NCBI RefSeq assembly: GCF_020911725.1
Contig: NZ_CP076620.1
Span: forward strand, 624,501-688,500
DNA from: Clostridium cadaveris
Lineage (GTDB): Bacteria; Bacillota; Clostridia; Clostridiales; Clostridiaceae
DNA: 64,000 nucleotides
Direction of reading: 5' to 3'
The notes under the pieces are model-generated. The model did no database searches and was not told the DNA's origin. It worked only from the letters and a program-made list of their open reading frames with translations. Shown in pieces: positions 9,451 through 19,117 of this stretch. Within the stretch, counting starts at the first letter, position 1; each line of letters starts with the position of its first letter. Position numbers and translations under genes: made by a program.

Positions 9451-10833
9451 ATGAAAGAAAAGATAATGGGATTAAAAAGAACTATAATGTTTCTTACAAC
9501 ATTCATCATATTATTAGCAACTACGTTGATTTTCTTTTATGTATGGGATGTTTACTATAGTGATAGCATAGTTTTACCTTTTTATAGAAAAGGTAATTGG
9601 CTTATTGGAGCTATTTATGCTGTGCTTTTATATGCATTTACAAAAATTTATAGCGGATATAAAGTAGGATTTTTAAGATTATCAGAGGTTATTTATTCAC
9701 AAGTACTATCTCTCTTATTTGTAAATGCAATTACATATTTACAAATAAGTCTTATAGGAAGACAATTTCTAAATGTAGTACCTATACTTGGTATGACTGT
9801 AGTTCAGATTATAATAATAACTGTCTGGGCACTTGCTACTCACAAAGTATATTACCTAGTTTATCCGCCTAGAAATACTATGCTTGTATATGGAAGCGGA
9901 GAAGCGGGATCTATAGTAAGAAAGATGAATTTACGTAAAGAGAAGTTTAACATAACTTCTATGGTTTCTGCTAAAAAGGGTGTGAGCAGCATATGTGCAA
10001 TGCTTGATGAATTTGAAGCAGTTGTTTTAAGTGGAGTTAATCCAGATGACAGATTAAAGATAGTGAATTATTGCTATTCTAAGAGCATAAGGGTTTATGT
10101 AGTTCCTAATATAGAAGACATACTTATAAGCAATAGTGATAATATACATTTATTTGATACACCTATGCTTCTTCTTAGAAATAGGGGGTTATCACCAGAA
10201 AATAGATTTGGAAAGAGAACACTTGATATATTACTATCATCTATAGCAATAATAATAACATCACCATTTATGATTATTGTAGCTATTTTGATAAAGCTAT
10301 ATGATGGAGGTCCATTCTTATTTAAACAAAAACGTCTAACTATAGATGGAAAAGTATTTGAAGTTTACAAATTTAGAAGTATGATTGTTGATGCAGAAAA
10401 AGATGGGGTTGCTCGTCTTGCCAGCAAAAATGATGATCGTATAACTCCAATTGGAAAATTCATTAGAAAGGTAAGATTGGACGAACTACCACAATTATTC
10501 AATATTTTACTTGGAGATATGTCTATAGTAGGTCCAAGACCTGAAAGACCAGAAATTGCAGAAGAGTATATGAAGACAATGCCTGAATTTGAATATCGTC
10601 TAAAGGTAAAGGCAGGCCTTACTGGATATGCTCAAGTATTAGGAAAATATAACACAACTCCAAAGGATAAGTTGTTATTAGATTTAATGTATATAGAAAA
10701 ATATTCTTTATTCCTAGATCTTAAACTTATATTAATGACTATAAAGATTTTATTTATGTCAGAAAGTACTGAGGGAGTAGATGATGGAACAATCTTACCC
10801 CAAGAAGTAGTAGTGACAGAAGATAAGGAATAG
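9451..10833 (+). CDS. Undecaprenyl-phosphate sugar-1-phosphate transferase (initiating enzyme)
   Basis: I place the start at ATG 9451. The TTG at 9439 lies upstream of GGAGG at 9441-9445 and is not plausible. The 460-residue protein has four to five N-terminal membrane helices, a middle nucleotide-binding-like region (YGSGEAGSIVRKM) and a C-terminal bacterial sugar transferase domain. That domain has FKQKRLTIDGKVFEVYKFRS, VRLDELPQLFNILLGDMS and VGPRPERPE. Proteins of this architecture (WbaP/CpsE/PglC-like polyprenyl glycosylphosphotransferases) load the first sugar phosphate onto undecaprenyl phosphate. It should start the repeat unit assembled by the downstream operon. The sugar is unknown. 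Confidence 0.93.
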   Translation: MKEKIMGLKRTIMFLTTFIILLATTLIFFYVWDVYYSDSIVLPFYRKGNWLIGAIYAVLLYAFTKIYSGYKVGFLRLSEVIYSQVLSLLFVNAITYLQISLIGRQFLNVVPILGMTVVQIIIITVWALATHKVYYLVYPPRNTMLVYGSGEAGSIVRKMNLRKEKFNITSMVSAKKGVSSICAMLDEFEAVVLSGVNPDDRLKIVNYCYSKSIRVYVVPNIEDILISNSDNIHLFDTPMLLLRNRGLSPENRFGKRTLDILLSSIAIIITSPFMIIVAILIKLYDGGPFLFKQKRLTIDGKVFEVYKFRSMIVDAEKDGVARLASKNDDRITPIGKFIRKVRLDELPQLFNILLGDMSIVGPRPERPEIAEEYMKTMPEFEYRLKVKAGLTGYAQVLGKYNTTPKDKLLLDLMYIEKYSLFLDLKLILMTIKILFMSESTEGVDDGTILPQEVVVTEDKE

Positions 10834-10852
10834 ATATCGTAAACGTAAAATT

Positions 10853-10894
10853 AAAGGGTATGAATGAATTTTAAATTCATTTATACCCTTTTTT
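10853..10894. terminator. Bidirectional terminator
   Basis: AAAGGGTAT followed by AATGAATTT pairs with the complementary segment ending in ATACCCTTTTTT. It lies between convergent genes and can act in both directions. Confidence 0.88.
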
Positions 10895-10896
10895 AG

Positions 10897-12696
10897 TTAA
10901 AAATTATTTTCTCTATTTTGTCTTTGAAGCTCTTCATGACGAGTTTTTAAATGTTTTAATAAGTCTTTTGCCTCAGGGAAGTTGGTGAATTTATCTCTAA
11001 TATTAGTATAGTTCATAGGATCCTTTTGTAAATCATATAATTCTAAAAGCTTACCAGAATCAAAATCATTATTTACATTTACTGCGTATACTATCTTAAA
11101 TTTTCTACTTCTAATACAATACCTTATATCTCTTCTTACAAGATCAGGGCAACCGCTTCCCATATATTCTATTATTATAAAGTCGCGAATGTATGATGGA
11201 TCTAAAAGAGATCTACCTCGTATATTGTCAGCCTCAGGAAGACCTAAATAATCTACAAGTGTTGGTATTATGTCTACACTTGAAGAGAACTTTTCTATTT
11301 TATTATATTTAGAGTCCTTATCAAAAATAATATATGGTATTCTATAATTTTCATCATAAAAATTATGGACTGAATTCTTTCTTATAGGATCGTAGGAGAA
11401 AGAAAAACCATGATCAGCTGTGATTACAATAGTAGTATCATCATATCTACCTTCAGCTTTTAACCAATCTACTAATCTTTTTATACATAAGTCCATATAA
11501 ATTATAGAATAATCATAAATTAAAGAGCCTTTATAATTTTTTGGAAGAGAAGCTAGAAATTTTTCTAAAGCTTCAAACTCTTCATCTAAAATGGCTGTAT
11601 CTGTGCAGTCATAGCTGAAAAACATAGCTGGAGAATGAACGTCATCTACATGAAGTAATGCAAAATAAGGTTGTTCAGAACGTTCCTCATTACGTGATGA
11701 TACCCATTTTTTTAGATGTTCCAAATGAGTATGAAGACTTGGAGCGCTTTTGAATTTATCGTAATTTATAGCTATCCTATCCATAAAGTCAGGAGCTATT
11801 AAGCTTTTTTTATAATTATACATATATTTAGCAAGTTGTCTAAGATTACTTTCTGAATCTGATATATTTTTAACTGTAAGTATGTTTTTTATCTCTTTAA
11901 AAGAAACTCTATTATTTCTTAGGTTAAAATTTTTGTTAGCCTTGAAAGAACGGTTGAAAAATTCCTGATGTTTTTTAATGAAGTTTTCTTTCCATTGAAC
12001 ATCTGTTATTTTTCTTTGTTCAGCTTCAGGCACTGTGAATAGAGCATGAGATTTTCCTTCTGATAATAGATTTTTTAAATATCCTTCTTTATCTTGTAAA
12101 AACTTATCAAATTCCTTCTTTACAAAATCTAAATTTGATTTTGCATCATAATACTCTAAATTTTTAGCTATAAATTCTATTGCCTCTGCATTTTCACTCA
12201 ATTCTTCTAAGAATAGTATCCATCCGTTAAAATTCTCTTCTAATAATTCTTTTAACATTTCTATATCAGAATCTAAAAGCTTATTTTCTTTATATAAGTT
12301 TGAGAAGTAATCAAATCTATATGCCCAAAGAGTATTTATATCAAATCCTACATTATAATATACAGAAGAAAATCCTTTTCTTATACTAGTAGGGTATACA
12401 TGAGGTTGATAAGTGTTATTAAAGGTTTCATATCCTCTATCTTCAAAAAGTTCACCTATATTTTTTCCCTGATTTTTGAATTTTTTTAAGTATCCGCCAT
12501 TATCTAGAGTGTGTGCACTTGTTAACAATGCTATAGTGGCTGCTTCAGTAAATGGGGCTTCAGAATACATATTGTCTGCAAATACAGCGTTTTTTAATTT
12601 CTCATCAATAAAAGGTGATGCAGAATATCCATGTGAATTACCTAAACGAGTATATAAAAGTGAGTCTATAACAAAAAATATAACATTTTTACTCAT
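10897..12696 (-). CDS. Sulfatase-fold (alkaline phosphatase superfamily) enzyme, soluble
   Basis: Start is placed at 12696 because AAAGGA lies at the right distance; the frame upstream of it (to 12795) has no site. The 599-residue product begins KNVIFFVIDSLLYTRLG, the first metal-binding Asp of the sulfatase/LTA-synthase fold. It has TEAATIALLTSA at the nucleophile position and VITADHGFSFSYDP at the second metal site. About 200 helical residues (roughly 120-320) are inserted between the two halves. I see no signal peptide and no membrane helix, unlike LtaS or EptA-type transferases. It is most likely a cytoplasmic phospho- or sulfo-ester hydrolase or transferase. A role in handling phosphonate or phosphocholine groups is conceivable, but this rests on location alone. 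Confidence 0.72.
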   Translation of the reverse strand: MSKNVIFFVIDSLLYTRLGNSHGYSASPFIDEKLKNAVFADNMYSEAPFTEAATIALLTSAHTLDNGGYLKKFKNQGKNIGELFEDRGYETFNNTYQPHVYPTSIRKGFSSVYYNVGFDINTLWAYRFDYFSNLYKENKLLDSDIEMLKELLEENFNGWILFLEELSENAEAIEFIAKNLEYYDAKSNLDFVKKEFDKFLQDKEGYLKNLLSEGKSHALFTVPEAEQRKITDVQWKENFIKKHQEFFNRSFKANKNFNLRNNRVSFKEIKNILTVKNISDSESNLRQLAKYMYNYKKSLIAPDFMDRIAINYDKFKSAPSLHTHLEHLKKWVSSRNEERSEQPYFALLHVDDVHSPAMFFSYDCTDTAILDEEFEALEKFLASLPKNYKGSLIYDYSIIYMDLCIKRLVDWLKAEGRYDDTTIVITADHGFSFSYDPIRKNSVHNFYDENYRIPYIIFDKDSKYNKIEKFSSSVDIIPTLVDYLGLPEADNIRGRSLLDPSYIRDFIIIEYMGSGCPDLVRRDIRYCIRSRKFKIVYAVNVNNDFDSGKLLELYDLQKDPMNYTNIRDKFTNFPEAKDLLKHLKTRHEELQRQNRENNF

Positions 12697-12889
12697 AACA
12701 AATTTCCTTTCTAAAATAATAGTTTTATATTGTAATAAAATGTTGATTATAATATTAACATTAATCATTATACAACAAAAGGATATTGGGTACAAATAGC
12801 TAATTGAGTATAATTATCAATATTATATAAAAATTAAATAGTTTATGTTTGATGAAAACGAATTTTACAAAAAGTTGACATGATTAATT

Positions 12890-12898
12890 TGTTATAAT
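12890..12898 (+). promoter_or_regulatory. Extended -10 promoter of the surface-glycan operon
   Basis: TGTTATAAT (TGn plus TATAAT) lies about 85 bp before the first gene, with TTGACA at 12875-12880 spaced too closely (12 nt). A second TATAAT is at 12903-12908. The region 12697-12980 between the divergent genes has no other structure that I trust. Confidence 0.45.
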
Positions 12899-12980
12899 AA
12901 AGTATAATTGTTTAGATGGTATGCAAATCATAATTATGATGGGATAAATATATGATATAGACATGTGTCATGGAGGGGAA

Positions 12981-14276
12981 ATGATTGATTTGAGACAAAA
13001 TAAAATCATGCAAATAGATGAGATATTTTTATACAAATGTTTATTTGTGATATATACAGTATTTTTGGCAACAGAATTTTCACAAATGAGAAGTTTTACA
13101 CTACTAAAAGCATTGATTTTTGGAGGAGGAATTTTAATTGTAATTTATGAATCCTTTAAAACTAAAGGTGAATATTTAGTAAGAAATAAACTTCTACTAG
13201 CTTTTATGATTTTTAGTACATTAACTCTAATCGTTAATAATGGAAAATCAGGAAATCTTAAATTTTATTTGATAACATTAATCCAACTTTTTATATTAAC
13301 AAGTATAAAGAGAAAAAACAATATCAAATCGGTAAAAGAAGAATTTAAAAAATTAAACTTTGTATTTATACTTACAACATCAATATTTACAATGATTAGC
13401 TTGATTATGTATGTATTTAAAATTTCAATTTCAACTTTTTCTATTACTGATCCAACTAGAAGTGATTTGATAAAAGGAGTTTATGTTATAAGTACATCAG
13501 CAGGTCTTATATGTTACTTATCTTTAATGGCAACAGTAGTTTCTTTAATAATATTAAGGAAAGAAATGCGAGACTATAAATTTTTAAGTATATTTTATTT
13601 GTTTAATTGTTTCCTTCAAGGTTACGGGTTATTCCTAAGTGGTGCAAGAGGATCACTAATTTCTTTTTTTGCTTTCATAGTAGTCTTGGGGTTTTTATTT
13701 ATATCAAACAAAAAAATAAGAGTAGGAATAATATTAAGCTTAATTACTATTATTCTATGTTTTCCTATTTACAAAAGTCATTTACCTAATATAAACCTTT
13801 TTAATAAAGATACAGAAGGAAACTTTTTTAATGGAAGGTTATTATTATGGGAAAATGGATATAATCATGCCTTTAAAAATTACAAATTTTTAGGAACTGG
13901 TGCAGGTAATATGGTAGAAGTTACTGAGACATTATCAGATACGTATTTACCTGGTATAGAGGGAGGAAGGCTTCATAATATATATTTAGATGTATTATGT
14001 TCTAATGGAATTTTAGGATTCTTAGCATTTATGACTTTTATCATCTATGAAGGTATTAAACTTTATATGGGCAGCTTTAGCAATAGGGTAAATAAGGAAA
14101 ATAGAATTTATATTAAGTGCATTACAGCTTTTTTAGTGTCAATTTTAGTAATTAATATAGTAGAATCAATAATGGTGTATGTATTAAGTATAGCAGCAAC
14201 TATGTTTTGGATATACATGGGGTATGGTATTGAGCTTATAAGCAATAATAGCAGTAGTTTAGAAAATTATAAATAA
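12981..14276 (+). CDS. O-antigen ligase / Wzy-type polymerase-like membrane protein (first copy)
   Basis: ATG 12981 follows GGAGGGG; the in-frame ATG at 12963 precedes that site. The 431-residue protein has ten or more hydrophobic helices and a loop with GRLLLWENGYNHAFKNY and GGRLHNIYLDVLCSNGILGF. That loop is the typical Wzy_C/WaaL region with its His. Such proteins polymerise or ligate lipid-linked oligosaccharide outside the membrane. It heads an operon with a LicD protein, a second polymerase-like protein, a GT2, a flippase and a LicC/LicA-like enzyme. Whether this copy or the one at 15176 is the polymerase cannot be decided here. Confidence 0.85.
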   Translation: MIDLRQNKIMQIDEIFLYKCLFVIYTVFLATEFSQMRSFTLLKALIFGGGILIVIYESFKTKGEYLVRNKLLLAFMIFSTLTLIVNNGKSGNLKFYLITLIQLFILTSIKRKNNIKSVKEEFKKLNFVFILTTSIFTMISLIMYVFKISISTFSITDPTRSDLIKGVYVISTSAGLICYLSLMATVVSLIILRKEMRDYKFLSIFYLFNCFLQGYGLFLSGARGSLISFFAFIVVLGFLFISNKKIRVGIILSLITIILCFPIYKSHLPNINLFNKDTEGNFFNGRLLLWENGYNHAFKNYKFLGTGAGNMVEVTETLSDTYLPGIEGGRLHNIYLDVLCSNGILGFLAFMTFIIYEGIKLYMGSFSNRVNKENRIYIKCITAFLVSILVINIVESIMVYVLSIAATMFWIYMGYGIELISNNSSSLENYK

Positions 14277-14336
14277 TTAAAATTTAATGTGATAATAATA
14301 AAATAAATGATGGTTATATGAATGGAGGAAAAATAA

Positions 14337-15152
14337 TTGGTAAGTTATGATATACGTAAACTTCAATTAACTCAGTTTGATATGTTAAAAGACATACATA
14401 AAATTTGTGAGGAGAATAATATAAATTATTTTATAGCATATGGAACACTATTAGGTGCTGTAAGACATAAAGGATTTATACCTTGGGATGATGACATAGA
14501 TATTATGATGTTTAGCAGCGATTACAATAAATTTTTGGATATATGCAGAACTAAGCTTCCAAAAAAATATTTTTTACAGAATGATGAAACAGATCCTATG
14601 TATCCAAGAATGTGGTCTAAGATTAGAATAAATAATACATGTAATATGGAAAGAGAATATAGAAAGCTTCACATTCACTATGGAATAGATATGGATATAT
14701 TTGAACTTGTATCTATTTCAGATAATCCAATTATGTTTGAATTACAAAGAAAAGCAGGATATGTATATAGATTAATGAAGTTTGAAAAAGCACATGATGC
14801 TGTTGATGATAAATTTAAAAGGGAAAGAGATACTAAAATATATAAAATTTTACCTAAGTGCGTAAAAAAGTTTCTTATGAATTTATCTAAAAAATTGGTT
14901 TATGCAACTGCTGATAAGAATACCAAGAGAGTTGTAGATTTAAGTGAAATAGTAATAATGGAGAGAGAATGGTTTAATGAGAAAGTTTTATTAAAGTTTG
15001 AGGATCAGAAATTCTATGCTCCAAAAAAATATGATGAACTTTTAACAAATTATTATGGTGATTATATGCAGCTTCCTCCAGAAGATCAAAGAACAGGACA
15101 TGGAGATAGAATTGTAGACTTTGAAAATTCATATGAGAAATATCGAATTTAA
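14337..15152 (+). CDS. LicD-family phosphotransferase (phosphocholine or related)
   Basis: The 271-residue protein starts at a TTG 8 nt after GGAGG. It has the LicD signature: YFIAYGTLLGAVRHKGFIPW followed by WDDDIDIMM (about residues 50-58), the conserved acidic cluster of the nucleotidyltransferase fold. LicD proteins move phosphocholine from CDP-choline to a glycan; relatives transfer other phospho-groups such as ribitol phosphate. Here both CDP-choline and CMP-aminoethylphosphonate are plausible donors, because genes for both pathways follow. It lies between two polymerase-like genes in the same operon. Confidence 0.9.
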   Translation: MVSYDIRKLQLTQFDMLKDIHKICEENNINYFIAYGTLLGAVRHKGFIPWDDDIDIMMFSSDYNKFLDICRTKLPKKYFLQNDETDPMYPRMWSKIRINNTCNMEREYRKLHIHYGIDMDIFELVSISDNPIMFELQRKAGYVYRLMKFEKAHDAVDDKFKRERDTKIYKILPKCVKKFLMNLSKKLVYATADKNTKRVVDLSEIVIMEREWFNEKVLLKFEDQKFYAPKKYDELLTNYYGDYMQLPPEDQRTGHGDRIVDFENSYEKYRI

Positions 15153-15175
15153 TATTGAGTGATGGAGGAGAAATT

Positions 15176-16579
15176 ATGACATCGATAGGAAATTATGTTT
15201 TTAATAGAGGCTTATATAGAGAAATATTTGTGGGAATAACCATTTTATTTGCAATATCATTTTTTACACCTTTTAGTACTATATTAAATTTATTTTTACT
15301 ATCATGGGGTGGAATTTTAATTTTAAAGGATTTATTTACGGAGAGAATAATTTTTAAATCTAAAAGGTTTATACCACTAATAATATTTATGTTTTTTTAT
15401 TTTATTACTGTGGTTATAAATAGAAATTTAAACTTGTTTGAAAATGTTAAAATTTTTGCTTTGACTGCGCTTCAATTTTTTGTTATTTTTACTTTTGATG
15501 TTCATGACAACTATGATAACATAAAGAATGAAATGAAAAAGTTTAATAGAATTATTATTAATATGACTTTCGTAGCTACATGTATTTCACTTTTAGTATA
15601 TTTATTTGGTATTGGATTTACAATCAATGGACATGTAGTTGGACTTGAAAATGGTATGCTTAATGGTATTTACACTGGGGCTAATACTGCAGGACCATTA
15701 GCATCTATTTCTATAATTTTGACTATAATCAATTATCAATTCAGTAAAAGAAAAAAATTGAGCAAATTTGAATACGCAAATATAATTGTTCAATTGATAT
15801 TTATATATACTACAAACTCTAGAGCAAGTTTATATTCTATGATTGTATTTGGTATAATATTTGCATTGTTCTATTTTGAAGGAGCTAAGAAAAAAACTAT
15901 ATCAGTGGTAGGTGTGGCAGCAGTATACTATTTATCAAAAATAGTTAATGAAGCGGTGTACTGGCTTTATAGAGGTATTAACTTTATTGAAAAAGTTGTT
16001 GTGTATGGATTTAGGATTGCTAAATCATATATAACTAAGGATGGAATCACTCCTAGCATAGATGATTCGATTATTAGCAACATATCACCAGGGGTATCTG
16101 GTGCTGTGGAAAAAGAAATAAACAGAGGATTTTTAAATGGAAGAGCTCAACTTTGGGAATGTGGAGTGAAAATGATAAAGGAAAATCCCTGGTTTGGAGT
16201 TGGTTCAAGAAATGTATATCATGTTGCACTAAAATATGGTGATATGAATAGCCTCCCAGGAATAGAGGGAGGAGGAATGCATAATATAATTATGCAAGTG
16301 TTAGTGTCTAATGGAATACTTGGATTTCTAGCTTTGTTAGTCTTCATAGTTCCAATTATATTCGTTTATTTGAAATATTTAATAGACAGCAAACTGAAGA
16401 GTCATAGCTCTAAAACTGTTTTATTGGTGAGTGCATTGCTACTTATGCTTTTAGTACATAATATGGTTGAGGCAAGTATTCTATATAGTGCATCATACAT
16501 GGCTACAGTATTTTGGACATATTTAGGATATGGATTATTTATAATGGATAAGGATTCAAGAGGTGAAATAAGTGATTAG
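15176..16579 (+). CDS. O-antigen ligase / Wzy-type polymerase-like membrane protein (second copy)
   Basis: ATG 15176 follows GGAGGAG; the TTG at 15155 precedes that site. The 467-residue polytopic protein shares the C-terminal pattern of the first copy: GRAQLWECGVKMIKENPWFG and GGGMHNIIMQVLVSNGILGF. It differs by an insert of about 50 residues (around 250-310) with helices before that loop. Two such proteins in one operon suggest separate polymerase and ligase roles or an old duplication. It overlaps the next gene by 8 bp, so the two are translationally coupled. Confidence 0.85.
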   Translation: MTSIGNYVFNRGLYREIFVGITILFAISFFTPFSTILNLFLLSWGGILILKDLFTERIIFKSKRFIPLIIFMFFYFITVVINRNLNLFENVKIFALTALQFFVIFTFDVHDNYDNIKNEMKKFNRIIINMTFVATCISLLVYLFGIGFTINGHVVGLENGMLNGIYTGANTAGPLASISIILTIINYQFSKRKKLSKFEYANIIVQLIFIYTTNSRASLYSMIVFGIIFALFYFEGAKKKTISVVGVAAVYYLSKIVNEAVYWLYRGINFIEKVVVYGFRIAKSYITKDGITPSIDDSIISNISPGVSGAVEKEINRGFLNGRAQLWECGVKMIKENPWFGVGSRNVYHVALKYGDMNSLPGIEGGGMHNIIMQVLVSNGILGFLALLVFIVPIIFVYLKYLIDSKLKSHSSKTVLLVSALLLMLLVHNMVEASILYSASYMATVFWTYLGYGLFIMDKDSRGEISD

Positions 16580-17585
16580 TGTTATTATACCTTGCTATAA
16601 TATTGAAAATTATCTTAGTAAGTCAGTAAAATCAATTATTAATCAGGCATATGATGATGTTGAGATTATCTTAGTAAACGATGGGTCTACAGATAATACG
16701 CTTAAGATATGTGAACAGTTAAAACAACAGTATCTTAATGTAAAAGTAATTAATCAATCTAATGAGGGAGTTAGTTCTGCTAGAAACAATGGAATTTTAG
16801 CGGCAAAGGGAGAATACATATGTCTTTTAGATGGCGATGACTTTCTTGATAATAATTGTTTTAAAAAAGTTATGGAAATCTTTAAAGAAGACAATAATGT
16901 AGATATGTGCTTCTATGGCTTTAAAGAAGTATCTGAAAATGGTGAAGTATATAGAAAATATGAAGATATTCATAAATATCCTGAAAATAAATTGACTGGA
17001 GCTGAATGTCTATTATCTAAAGCTATGAGAGAACTTTGGATATGTACAGGATCCTGTATTTATAAAAAATCCATCTTAGATAAATTTAATATAAAATATA
17101 GTTCAGGCTATAAATATGGAGAAGATATAAACTTTATAAATACATACATAAGCTATTCAAAGAAAATAGGATTTGTTAAAGAAAATTTTCTCAACTATCT
17201 TATGAGAAATGGATCAGCAACTAGAGCAGGCATTAATCCGTTTCTTATTCAAGCTTCTAATCTTAATAGAGATTTATACAAAACAATAGAGTGTAGAGAT
17301 GATCTGAATGATGAAGAAAAAAATAAGATGTTAGTAGCTTGTGATGTTGATTACATTCATTTGACAACATCTGCAGCTAAAAATGTTGTAGAAAATACAG
17401 GTTCGTTTTCTTTTAGAGAGGCAGAAAAATTTTACGATAAATTTAAAATAATACCAGAAGATATAAATATATCTTCTATAGAAAAATATCTATCCAAAGC
17501 AAAAAAAATAGAATGGAAATTATTTTGCAGTAATAAGCTTTTGTTTTTTTCTACTGTAAAATTTTATAGAATGATGAAGAGGTGA
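16572..17585 (+). CDS. Glycosyltransferase family 2
   Basis: The 337-residue GT-A enzyme starts at GTG 16572, with AGGTGA five nt upstream, inside the end of the previous gene. It opens with ISVIIPCYNIENYLSKSVKS, then VNDGSTDNT and the metal-binding LLDGDDFLDNN. These are the standard GT2 donor and DxD-type motifs. The C-terminal third is basic and predicted helical, without membrane segments. It adds one sugar to the lipid-linked unit in the cytoplasm. It is the only complete glycosyltransferase in the operon, so the repeat unit is either very short or other transferases lie elsewhere. Confidence 0.93.
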   Translation: MISVIIPCYNIENYLSKSVKSIINQAYDDVEIILVNDGSTDNTLKICEQLKQQYLNVKVINQSNEGVSSARNNGILAAKGEYICLLDGDDFLDNNCFKKVMEIFKEDNNVDMCFYGFKEVSENGEVYRKYEDIHKYPENKLTGAECLLSKAMRELWICTGSCIYKKSILDKFNIKYSSGYKYGEDINFINTYISYSKKIGFVKENFLNYLMRNGSATRAGINPFLIQASNLNRDLYKTIECRDDLNDEEKNKMLVACDVDYIHLTTSAAKNVVENTGSFSFREAEKFYDKFKIIPEDINISSIEKYLSKAKKIEWKLFCSNKLLFFSTVKFYRMMKR

Positions 17586-17591
17586 TGACCA

Positions 17592-19082
17592 TTGTCAAAA
17601 TCAATTAAAAAGAATGCCCTTGCAAAATTAGCATTAAATATTTTGAATGTGGTTTTGCCTTTTATAACAGGACCTTATTTGGCAAGAACTTTAGATAAAA
17701 ATCTATATGGAGAATTTAATGCGGCGTTCGCTATAGTATCTTGGTTTATTCCATTTGCATCTTTTGGAATATACAACTATGGAATTCGTGTTATAAGTCA
17801 AATAAAACATGATAAGAAGAAAACAGAAGCTATGTTTACAAGTCTTTTTTCAATGGGACTTATAAGCACGGTAGCTGTTTTAATCATATATTTTATATAT
17901 GTATTTTTAATACCAGATAAAGCTAATACATGGCTTTATACCATATTGTCAATACAAATTGTTGCTAATATTTTCATGGTTGAATGGATGAATGAGGCTT
18001 TTGAAAGCTATGGTTTTATACTTTTTAAAACTATGGCAGTTCGTTTAGTTAACGTAGCAAGCATACTTATATTTATAAAGAAACCAGATGATATATTAAA
18101 ATATGCATTAATAAATTCTTTAATACTACTAATAAACAATTTAGCAAGCTACGTATATATAAAGAAAAAGATATCCTTTCACAAAATAGATAAGGCGCAG
18201 TTAAAAGTATTAATAAGACCTTTGTTTGTAATGCTTCTTTTAGCAAATGCAAACATGTTCTATACGTATCTAGATAAGTTATTTTTAAGTATATTTTCAG
18301 ATAAGGTATACGTAACTTATTACACATTTTCTCAATCTATAACAGGACTTATAGGTAGTGTTATAAATGCAGTAATAATTGTTACTATACCTAGGCTTTC
18401 ACTATATATAGGTCAAAAAAATGATAAGGAATATAAGAATCTATTGTATTCTTCATCGAGAATATTTTTTATGGTAGGTATACCTATGTGTATAGGACTT
18501 AGTGTTCTTGCTAAACCTATTATGCTTTTATATGGAGGAGAACAATATGTAGGAGCAGGAATGACAATGGCGTTATTTGCTTTTAGATATTTATTAGGCT
18601 TATGTGATTTAACCCTAGCTAATCAAGTTATTTTCATTCATGGAAAAGAAAGTCTATTAACAAAAATGTACTTTATAGGTGGAGGAATAAATCTAGTCCT
18701 TAATTCATTGCTAGTAGTCTTTAAAGTAGTGAGACCTGAGCTATTAGTAATTACTACTTTTATGTCTGAAGTTGTTTTAATTTCCATGATGGTTTCGTGT
18801 GTAAGAAAAATTGATCCTACCATTCATGTTTTAAATAAGAGTACTCTAAGATACTTTTTAACTGCTGTGATGTTTTATCCTATAGGCTTTGGAATTTCTA
18901 AGGTAATGGGATTAGAATATATAATAAATCTTAAATTTATTATTATAGTTGCTGTTATTGTTATGACTTGTGTGATATTCTACTTTGTAGTTTTATTAGT
19001 GTGTAAAGATGAAGCATTGGTCCAACTACTAGATATGATATTAGGAAAAGTAAAGCATAAATTGCATAGAGATAAAAAGTAA
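17592..19082 (+). CDS. Oligosaccharide flippase (Wzx, polysaccharide transporter family)
   Basis: The 496-residue protein has about 12-14 hydrophobic helices and begins KNALAKLALNILNVVLPFITG, split by helix 1, followed by PYLARTLDKNLYGEFN. This is the usual opening of PST-family flippases. Its TTG start is 8 nt after AGAGGTGA. Flippases of this kind move undecaprenyl-linked repeat units to the outer face, where a Wzy-type enzyme joins them. Gene order GT2-flippase-LicCA-like is compact (6 and 35 bp gaps), consistent with one transcript. Confidence 0.93.
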   Translation: MSKSIKKNALAKLALNILNVVLPFITGPYLARTLDKNLYGEFNAAFAIVSWFIPFASFGIYNYGIRVISQIKHDKKKTEAMFTSLFSMGLISTVAVLIIYFIYVFLIPDKANTWLYTILSIQIVANIFMVEWMNEAFESYGFILFKTMAVRLVNVASILIFIKKPDDILKYALINSLILLINNLASYVYIKKKISFHKIDKAQLKVLIRPLFVMLLLANANMFYTYLDKLFLSIFSDKVYVTYYTFSQSITGLIGSVINAVIIVTIPRLSLYIGQKNDKEYKNLLYSSSRIFFMVGIPMCIGLSVLAKPIMLLYGGEQYVGAGMTMALFAFRYLLGLCDLTLANQVIFIHGKESLLTKMYFIGGGINLVLNSLLVVFKVVRPELLVITTFMSEVVLISMMVSCVRKIDPTIHVLNKSTLRYFLTAVMFYPIGFGISKVMGLEYIINLKFIIIVAVIVMTCVIFYFVVLLVCKDEALVQLLDMILGKVKHKLHRDKK

Positions 19083-19117
19083 AATTTAAGTATCTGAAAT
19101 TATGGGAGCTGGGATTA

